The notes under the pieces: model-generated
The model's input: only the letters and a program-made list of their open reading frames with translations
Told to the model about the DNA's origin: nothing
The model's database searches: none
Translations under genes and position numbers: made by a program
In this document: positions 30,397 through 35,915 of the stretch, in pieces
Numbering within the stretch: position 1 is the stretch's first letter
Layout: each line of letters starts with the position of its first letter
Source of the DNA: Candidatus Corynebacterium avicola
GTDB lineage: Bacteria; Actinomycetota; Actinomycetes; Mycobacteriales; Mycobacteriaceae
DNA length: 35,915 nucleotides
Assembly: GCA_019114135.1 (NCBI GenBank)
Contig: DXGC01000011.1
Span: 1-35,915 of the forward strand
Direction: 5' to 3'

Positions 30397-31733
30397 CGCT
30401 GCTCCTCGGTCTTGTCCGCTTCCGTGGTGATGGCCTCGTCAATGGCCGCGACGAAGGAGACGAGTTCCTCGTCGCTGATGATGAACGGCGGGCTGAGCTG
30501 CAGGGTGTTGCCCCGCAGGGGCCGGGAGACGTAGCCGAGCTCGATGACGGTGTCGGAGATCCGCTCGGCGGACAGATGGTCGGCGACGGTGACTCCGCCG
30601 AGCAGCCCGGCCACACGGACGTCCACGACATGCGGGTTGCGCTGCGCCAGTGCCTTCAGTTCCCGCTCCAGGACGACCTCGAGTTCCCCGGCGCGTGGGA
30701 CGAGCTGCTCGCCCTCGAGGATGTCGAGGTGTGCCAGTGCCACCGCGGCGGCCGTCGCGTGGCCGGCGTAGGTGGCCCCATGACGGAAGATCGGGGTGTC
30801 AGACGAATCCACGTAGAAGGGTTCCCAGATCCGGCGCCCCACGAAGACTCCGCCGAGCGGTGCATAACCGGAGGTGACGCCCTTGGCGAAGGTCACCATG
30901 TCGGGGTCGATGCCGTAGCGCTGGGCGGCGAACATGTGCCCGGTGCGTCCGAACCCGGTGATGACCTCGTCGAGGATGAAGAGGATGTCGTTGTCCCGGG
31001 CCAGCTTCTGGATGCCCTCCAGGTATCCCGGCTCCGGTGGGTTCACACCGCCGGTGCCCTGGATGGGTTCGGTGACGATCGCGGCAATGTTGTCTGCGCC
31101 GATCTCCTCGATGGCCTTCGCGATGTGCTCCAGCCCGTGCACGGGGAACCGGGCGGTCTCGGGGACGAGGGAGTCCGTCCCGTAGCCCTCGCGGTTGAAG
31201 TCCAGACCCGCGATGCTCGTACCGTAGGCGTGCAGGCCGTGGTAGGCGAACTCACGGCTGAGGATGATCTTCTTCGATGACCGCACCTCACGCTGCCAGT
31301 GCCGTCGGGCGAGCTTGCAGGCGACGTCGATCGCGTCGGAGCCTCCGGAGTTCAGGATCACCTTGGGGTCCGCGACCGGCGACAGGGAGGCCAGACGCTC
31401 GCCCAGTGCCAGCGCTTTGTCGTTCGTGAAGCGGGCGAAGATGTGGTACGTCTCCAGCTGCATCATCTGGTCATACGCCGCCTGTGCGAGCTCGGGGCGG
31501 CCGTGGCCGACGTTGGCGTGCCACAGTCCGGCGGTCCCGTCGAAGAGTCGGCGTCCGTCGGTGGTGTAGACGTAGGCGCCCTCGCCACGGTCGATGACGA
31601 GTTGGCGACCGAGGACACTCGGGGCCTGGGCCTGGGCCGGCCACAGGGTGGGGCCGTCCACGATGCGCGGCCCAGATGTGGTGTTCGGCATCCCTGATGT
31701 CTCTGTTGTCTCAGGCGCGTGGAAAGTCGTCAT
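30393..31733 (-). CDS. Class III (omega) aminotransferase
   Basis: A 446-aa PLP enzyme of the subgroup that moves terminal amino groups, such as GABA, beta-alanine, putrescine and diaminobutyrate transaminases. Residues visible are the substrate segment GTAGLWHANVGHG, the cofactor turn NSGGSDAID, the PLP-binding Asp in DEVITGFGR (255), and the Schiff-base Lys284 in TFAKGVTSGY. In an ectoine-type pathway this would be the DoeD step, giving aspartate semialdehyde from 2,4-diaminobutyrate; in a GABA pathway it would be GabT. ATG 31733 is preferred to the longer frame start at 31841 because GAGGAGGA lies 10 nt upstream. It lies 94 nt after the M20 gene and overlaps the ALDH gene by 4 bp. Family certain, substrate inferred from context. 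Confidence 0.92.
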   Translation of the reverse strand: MTTFHAPETTETSGMPNTTSGPRIVDGPTLWPAQAQAPSVLGRQLVIDRGEGAYVYTTDGRRLFDGTAGLWHANVGHGRPELAQAAYDQMMQLETYHIFARFTNDKALALGERLASLSPVADPKVILNSGGSDAIDVACKLARRHWQREVRSSKKIILSREFAYHGLHAYGTSIAGLDFNREGYGTDSLVPETARFPVHGLEHIAKAIEEIGADNIAAIVTEPIQGTGGVNPPEPGYLEGIQKLARDNDILFILDEVITGFGRTGHMFAAQRYGIDPDMVTFAKGVTSGYAPLGGVFVGRRIWEPFYVDSSDTPIFRHGATYAGHATAAAVALAHLDILEGEQLVPRAGELEVVLERELKALAQRNPHVVDVRVAGLLGGVTVADHLSAERISDTVIELGYVSRPLRGNTLQLSPPFIISDEELVSFVAAIDEAITTEADKTEEQR

Positions 31734-31827
31734 GGGCTGTGGGTCCTCCTCTTCTCGATGCGGGGTTCGTTCCTGGTCTCCAACGTATTTCCCCCGACAG
31801 GTAATGAAAAGCGACAATTGAAGACTG

Positions 31828-33057
31828 TCACTCGTCAGCATCTACGACATATCTCAGTGCCAGCAGGACATAGGCGTGTGCCGCCCGGACCAACTGGTCG
31901 ATGCTCACCCCCTCGTCCGGCTGGTGGGCCTGGGTGTTCACGTCGCCGGGACCGAGCACGACCGTCGGTGACCCGTACTGCCGGGCCATCCAACCGCCCT
32001 CGCAGGCCGCCGTCCACCCGGTCACCCGAGTGTCCACGCCGACCTCGGAGAGGACCGATCCGGCGGCTGACACGAAGGGGCTGTCGACGTCGGTCCGGAA
32101 ACCGGGCATGGTCATGTCGACCTCGACCGACACCCCGATCCGCTCTGCACCGTGTATCCCGTGGGACGCCACGGCGTCACGGATGTCCGCCAGGAGACCG
32201 GCGGCGATGCTGTCGGCGTCCTCCTCCGGCATCATCCGCCTGTCGATCGCCAGCGAGCAGGACGGGGCGACCATCGAGGCGGTCTCCCCGCCCTGGATCG
32301 TCCCCACGTTCCAGCTCGCGGTACCGAGCAGCGGATCCTCCTCACCCGCCCGCGCCTCCGCATGCTGTCGGGTCACCAGGTCCACGGCCACCGCGGCGGC
32401 GGCGATCGCACTGGCACCGTTCTCCGGACGTCCGGAATGGGCGGAGACCCCGGTGACGTCGACCAGGAGGTTCGTTGCGCCCCGGCACCCGACCACCAGG
32501 TCCAGGTCGGTGGGTTCGGCGACGATGCAGGCGCTGTATCCCGAACCTGATCCAGGAGTCGGCCAGGACCTGAGCGCGTCGACCACCCCGGTCGACCGGT
32601 CCTCCTCGTCCACGGTGCACAGCAGGTCGATGCGCACCCACGGTGCGACCTGGTGGACCGCCCGCATCGCCGACACCACGCAGGCCAACCCTCCCTTCAT
32701 GTCCGCGGCCCCACGGCCACGGACCCACCCGTCGACGACCACAGGCTCGAAGGGCGGGGTCGTCCACCCGTCCCCTGCCGGCACGACGTCGCTGTGCCCG
32801 AGGAACAGCAGTCCGGGCCCGTCGGCTGGCCCGATGGTGGCCTTCAGGTTGGGGCGTCCGGGGTGGACCTCCCTGGTCTCGACATGCGCTCCGGCCTGTT
32901 CCAGCAGGCTCCGCAGCGTGTCCACGGTGGCCTGCTCGGTGTCGTCCCCCGGATTCTCCCCTGCACCCCGGATCAGTTCGCACAGGTCGTCCACCAACGC
33001 GTCCTGGTCGATCAGGGCCAGCGCCCTCTGCTCCAGAGCTGGATCCACTGTGGTCAC
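31828..33057 (-). CDS. M20-family amidohydrolase (deacylase, ArgE/DapE-like)
   Basis: A 409-aa zinc-dependent hydrolase of the ArgE/DapE/ACY1 family that removes acyl groups from N-acylated amino acids. Metal ligands are visible in order: His88 and the nearby Asp90 (LGHSDVVPAG), the bridging Asp119 (GRGAADMKGG), the Glu151-Glu152 pair (CTVDEED), an Asp/Glu in VAEPTDL and a C-terminal His in TQAHQPDEGV. The dimerisation domain lies between. It overlaps the upstream M24 gene by 4 bp, so it is translationally coupled and probably acts on its product. In ectoine degradation the corresponding step is deacetylation of N-acetyl-diaminobutyrate, normally by DoeB of the aspartoacylase family, which is not present here. 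The substrate is inference. Confidence 0.92.
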   Translation of the reverse strand: MTTVDPALEQRALALIDQDALVDDLCELIRGAGENPGDDTEQATVDTLRSLLEQAGAHVETREVHPGRPNLKATIGPADGPGLLFLGHSDVVPAGDGWTTPPFEPVVVDGWVRGRGAADMKGGLACVVSAMRAVHQVAPWVRIDLLCTVDEEDRSTGVVDALRSWPTPGSGSGYSACIVAEPTDLDLVVGCRGATNLLVDVTGVSAHSGRPENGASAIAAAAVAVDLVTRQHAEARAGEEDPLLGTASWNVGTIQGGETASMVAPSCSLAIDRRMMPEEDADSIAAGLLADIRDAVASHGIHGAERIGVSVEVDMTMPGFRTDVDSPFVSAAGSVLSEVGVDTRVTGWTAACEGGWMARQYGSPTVVLGPGDVNTQAHQPDEGVSIDQLVRAAHAYVLLALRYVVDADE

Positions 33058-34250
33058 TCCCCGACCACCGCCAGACCGCGGGGCACCGAGGACAACATCT
33101 CCGGGCCCCCTTCGGCGACACGGACGGATTCCGAGGTCTCGAAGCCGCTACCGGGGAGCCACATCCCGGCGATCACGTGGAAGGTCATGTTCTCCTGGAA
33201 CACCGTCCGGTCCTCCGAGCGGAGACTGATCGTCCTCTCACCCCAGTCCGGCGGATAGCCGACACCGATCGAGTAGCCCAGTCGGGATGGCTTCTCCAGC
33301 CCGTACCGTGCCAGCACGGAGTTCCACGCCTCCGACACCTGCGCCGGGGTGTTTCCCGGGACCATCAGTTCCAGCGCAGCCTGCAAGGCCTCGAGGGTCA
33401 CCTTCGACAGGTGGTCGAATTCCCGGCTCGGCGTTCCCACCGACACCGTGCGTGCCAGCGGGGTGTGGTAGCGGTGGTGCACCCCGGCAAGCTCCACCAG
33501 CACCGGCTCGTTCCGTCCGACCGCTTCGGAGGTCCAGGTCAGGTGCGGTGTGTCCGATCCCGCGCCGCGGGGGAACATCGGGACGATGGCCGGGTAGTCC
33601 CCGTCCCCGTAGGCCTGTTCCCGCATGACCTCACCGGCAATCTCATTGACGGGACGCCCCTCGCGGATCAGCCCGATCGCCGTGTCCATGACGCGAGTGA
33701 CCACCCCGCCGGCATGGCGCATCAGCTCGATCTCGGCGGGTGACTTCACCACGCGCACCCAGTTGACCAACTCGCCGCTGTCGACGAGCTCCCATTCGGG
33801 CAGTTCCGCGGCCATCGCGTGGAAGGTCCGCACAGAGAAGAAGTGTGAGTCGCCCTCCATGGCGATCCGCTTCAGTGTGCCGTCGGCGTACCCGTGTTCC
33901 CTGAGTTGGTGTGCCATCCAGGACCCCGGGTGAGCGTCACGCCGGTGCACCATGTTCTCCGGGTAGCCCAGGGCGGTGTCCCCGGAGATCACGGCGGTGC
34001 GGTGTGCACCGACCGCGTCCATGTTCCTCATGATCAGCAGCGGAGCTCCGGCGGTGGGCACGTAGAGGATCTGCGGGGTGTAGAAGGACCAGGCGTTGTA
34101 GCCGGTGAGGTAGAACATGTTCGCCGGGTCGGCGACGACGATGCCGTCGAACCCGCTGGCCGCGAGGCGTTCCTGCACCGTCTCAATCCTGGTCAGGTAT
34201 TCCTCCGCCGTGAAGAGTCCCTCTGTCAGTTCCAGTTTCTCGGTCATCAT
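33054..34250 (-). CDS. M24-family protein of the ectoine hydrolase (DoeA/EutD) type
   Basis: A pita-bread-fold protein (398 aa) with a creatinase-like N-terminal domain. Segments I recall from DoeA/EutD ectoine hydrolases recur: DPANMFYLTGYNAWSFY, GDGDYPAIVPMFPRGAG, PHLTWTSEAVGRNEPV, VELAGVHHRYHTPLARTVSVG, GYSIGVGYPPDWGERTISLR. The metal ligands of true M24 peptidases are missing: the usual Asp-x-Gly...Asp-x-Thr-Arg becomes Glu-Leu-Ala-Gly...Thr-Pro-Leu-Ala-Arg. Ordinary Xaa-Pro peptidase activity is therefore unlikely; opening of a cyclic amidine such as ectoine to an N-acetyl diamino acid is the best guess. The frame opens at ATG 34262, but AGGAG in that region supports ATG 34250 (or 34247). 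The SDR gene ends 39 nt upstream and the M20 gene overlaps the stop by 4 bp. Nearby-family cyclic amidine hydrolases of other specificity remain possible. Confidence 0.87.
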   Translation of the reverse strand: MMTEKLELTEGLFTAEEYLTRIETVQERLAASGFDGIVVADPANMFYLTGYNAWSFYTPQILYVPTAGAPLLIMRNMDAVGAHRTAVISGDTALGYPENMVHRRDAHPGSWMAHQLREHGYADGTLKRIAMEGDSHFFSVRTFHAMAAELPEWELVDSGELVNWVRVVKSPAEIELMRHAGGVVTRVMDTAIGLIREGRPVNEIAGEVMREQAYGDGDYPAIVPMFPRGAGSDTPHLTWTSEAVGRNEPVLVELAGVHHRYHTPLARTVSVGTPSREFDHLSKVTLEALQAALELMVPGNTPAQVSEAWNSVLARYGLEKPSRLGYSIGVGYPPDWGERTISLRSEDRTVFQENMTFHVIAGMWLPGSGFETSESVRVAEGGPEMLSSVPRGLAVVGE

Positions 34251-34288
34251 GGGGCTCCTCATTTCTGTTCGTTCTGCCGATACAGTGG

Positions 34289-35131
34289 CTACTTGGCCGT
34301 GTACCCGCCGTCGACGGGGATCGTGGTTCCGGTGATGTAGGACGCTCCGTCCGAGGCCAGGTACCCCACCGCGGCGGCGACGTCCGCGGACTCCGCGACC
34401 CTGCCGAGGGGAACCTCCTCGCCGACACGTTTCTCCGTGGCCGCGGGGTCGTCCTGCTCCGCCAACCAGTCATCGAACAGCGGGGTCCGGGTCATCCCCG
34501 GCGCGACCGCGTTGACCCGGATGTTGTCCGGGGCGAGCTCCACCGACGCCGCCGTCGTCAGGGAGCGCACCGCCCCCTTGGCCGCGCTGTAGACCGCCAT
34601 GGTGGGCACGCCGATGTGCGCGAGGCGCGAGGTCACGTTGATGATCGCTCCGCCGCGGCGGCCGTTGGCGCCCTCGGCCCCGTCGCCCTCCGCGTTCTGG
34701 CGTCGCATCTGACGCGCCGCGGCCTGGAGCATGGTCAGCGGAGCGATGGCGTTGGTCTCGAAGACGTGCCGAACCGTCGCCACCGGGGTCTCCGCCAGGT
34801 CGTCCGTGTGGTCGATCGCCGCATTGTTCACCAGGACGTCGAGGCGTCCGAACTTCTCCACCGTCGCATCCACCACTGCCTGGGCGGCGCCCTCGTCGGT
34901 GAGGTCGGCGCGGACGAAAGTCACGGCAACGCCGTCGACGTCAGTGTTCCCCCGGAGATCGTGGAGTTCCCGGACGACCGCGGCGCCGCGTCCCTCGTCG
35001 CGTCCGGTCACCACCACGCGGAAACCGTCGTGGACCAACCGGCGTGCGATCTCCACGCCGATTCCGGACGTTGCCCCCGTCACCAGGGCGACGGGTAGAG
35101 CCTTCACGGTCTTCACGGTATTCGTGCTCAT
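34289..35131 (-). CDS. Short-chain dehydrogenase/reductase
   Basis: A 280-aa classical SDR. The NAD(P) loop TGATSGIG, the ADLTDEG motif, NNAA, the Ser of NVTSRLAH and the active-site Tyr-x3-Lys in YSAAK are all present, as is the C-terminal ITGTTIPVDGGY. A poorly conserved insert (QNAEGDGAEGANGRRGG) lies before the catalytic Ser strand. It oxidises or reduces an unknown alcohol/ketone. It shares four bases (ATGA) with the stop of the upstream aminotransferase and is followed after 38 nt by the M24 gene, so it belongs to the same operon. One guess is a step on a hydroxylated substrate such as hydroxyectoine; nothing in the sequence proves it. Confidence 0.92.
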   Translation of the reverse strand: MSTNTVKTVKALPVALVTGATSGIGVEIARRLVHDGFRVVVTGRDEGRGAAVVRELHDLRGNTDVDGVAVTFVRADLTDEGAAQAVVDATVEKFGRLDVLVNNAAIDHTDDLAETPVATVRHVFETNAIAPLTMLQAAARQMRRQNAEGDGAEGANGRRGGAIINVTSRLAHIGVPTMAVYSAAKGAVRSLTTAASVELAPDNIRVNAVAPGMTRTPLFDDWLAEQDDPAATEKRVGEEVPLGRVAESADVAAAVGYLASDGASYITGTTIPVDGGYTAK

Positions 35132-35915
35132 ACGTGCACCTCTCCGACACCCATTCTCCCACTGACGCGGTCAATTGTCTGCGCCAGACGTCGAATGCCC
35201 TCGTCGATGCGCTCCGGATCCGAGGTGGCGAAGCACAGTCTCAGCGAATCCCTGAAGTTCCCCGCCGGGGAGAACGCCGGCCCGGGGATGTAGACGACGC
35301 CGTCGGCCAGGGCGGGTTCGAAGAGTTCCTCGGTGTCCACGGTGGCGGCCTCCCCGGTCAGGGTGAGCCAGAGGAAGAAGCCGCCGTCCGGGTTCGTGCA
35401 TTCCGCACGGTCGCCGAAGTGACGCTCCACCGCCGCGATCATGGCGTTCTTCCGTTCGCGGTACAGTCCCAGCACCCGGTCCCGGTGTCCGGAGAAATGT
35501 CCGTTGCGCAGGAAGCGGGTCACCGCGAGCTGCACCGCCGGGCTTGCGCAGGTGTCCATGGCCTGGCGGGCGTTGATGAGCGTCTCCGACAGCGACGGGT
35601 CGGCGTCGACCCAACCTATCCTCAGACCCGGGGCGATGGTCTTGGAGAACGTCCGCACCGAGAACACCAGCGGATTGTCCGGGCCGATCTCGTGGAAGGA
35701 CGGCACGGGCTCGCCGTCGAAGCGCAGTTCCCCGTAGGGGTCGTCGTCCACGATCACGCTGCCCCACTGTTCGGCCAGCTCCACCAGTCGGACGCGGCGC
35801 CGGTGGCTCAGCGTGACGCCGGAGGGGTTCTGGAAGTTCGGGACGGTGTAGATGACCTTCGGCACCTGTCCGCGCTGGGCGACGATCTCCTCGAGGGCAT
35901 CGGTGACCAGCCCCT
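35128..35915 (-). CDS. Class I/II PLP aminotransferase, 5' end missing
   Basis: Open to the window edge; only the C-terminal 261 residues are present, up to TGA at 35128-35130. The fold-type I segments are YTVPNFQNPSGVTL, VDDDPYGELRF (PLP-binding Asp and Tyr), TFSKTIAPGLRIGW with the Schiff-base Lys, and DGGFFLWLTL. The words NFQNPSG and DDPYGEL are typical of free-standing LysN/2-aminoadipate-type aminotransferases, whereas MocR-type regulators usually read PSHQxPTG, so an enzyme is more likely than an EnuR-like regulator. Since the N terminus is outside the window, an attached DNA-binding domain cannot be excluded. It overlaps the SDR gene by 4 bp and heads the visible part of the catabolic run; the promoter must lie beyond the window. 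Confidence 0.88.
   Translation of the reverse strand, partial: GLVTDALEEIVAQRGQVPKVIYTVPNFQNPSGVTLSHRRRVRLVELAEQWGSVIVDDDPYGELRFDGEPVPSFHEIGPDNPLVFSVRTFSKTIAPGLRIGWVDADPSLSETLINARQAMDTCASPAVQLAVTRFLRNGHFSGHRDRVLGLYRERKNAMIAAVERHFGDRAECTNPDGGFFLWLTLTGEAATVDTEELFEPALADGVVYIPGPAFSPAGNFRDSLRLCFATSDPERIDEGIRRLAQTIDRVSGRMGVGEVHV

Noticed and set aside
35128..35915. EnuR-like MocR regulator of ectoine catabolism
   Set aside because: The visible part reads NFQNPSG and DDPYGEL as in free-standing aminotransferases; MocR proteins usually have PSHQxPTG. Not fully excluded because the N terminus is outside the window.
25229..35915. Genomic island integrated at tRNA-Arg
   Set aside because: No second copy of the tRNA 3' end, integrase or mobility gene is present in the window, and the GC content of the catabolic genes matches the flanks.

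Overview
The window is high-GC actinobacterial DNA that reads as chromosome of a Corynebacterium (inference). The grounds are close sequence matches, from memory, to C. glutamicum HisN, CysQ and MctC, the C. glutamicum-like grouping of pgi, a DNA-repair helicase, cysQ-thyA-folA, a mycoredoxin and the DUF485/mctC pair, and many genes whose -10 box sits only 5-8 nt before the start codon (leaderless transcripts). There is no phage, plasmid, IS transposase or CRISPR array.

Layout. 1-10235: a partial inositol-monophosphatase-family gene, a large unknown helical protein on the minus strand, a small membrane protein, a GH13 alpha-glucosidase, hisN, a PEP-mutase/isocitrate-lyase-family protein, a glycerol-dehydrogenase-like enzyme and pgi. 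10236-11818: a lower-GC insert-like segment carrying one gene (wHTH/AbiEi-like plus degenerate PD-(D/E)XK nuclease fold), bracketed by two related, covarying 60-bp palindromes. 11819-18538 (minus): nei-type DNA glycosylase, a HAD phosphatase and the very large helicase lhr. 18705-21261 (plus): cysQ, thyA-folA (overlapping by one base) and a TTG-started mycoredoxin closed by a strong terminator. 21262-25301 (plus): a regulatory region with GlxR/RamA-like sites, the DUF485-mctC pair for monocarboxylate uptake, a CPA2 antiporter, and tRNA-Arg(CCT) with a terminator. A TfoX-N domain gene follows.

25952-35915 (minus) is a tightly packed catabolic run of nine genes: class I aminotransferase (cut by the window edge), SDR, M24 protein of the ectoine-hydrolase (DoeA/EutD) type, M20 deacylase, class III aminotransferase, succinate-semialdehyde-dehydrogenase-type ALDH, alanine dehydrogenase, and a luciferase-like monooxygenase with its FMN reductase. 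Four junctions overlap by 4 bp and one by 1 bp. The M24-M20-transaminase-ALDH core matches the logic of ectoine breakdown (ring opening, deacetylation, transamination, oxidation to aspartate). Here an M20 enzyme stands where the usual DoeB (aspartoacylase family) would be, and alanine dehydrogenase could recycle the transaminase product. This is the best candidate for an undescribed system; the substrate is inference.

Small structural oddities include a perfect 23-bp tandem duplication in front of hisN, a 17-bp unit repeated three times that carries the last codons and stop of the ALDH gene into the gap before ald, and an 18-bp inverted repeat in front of the monooxygenase pair.
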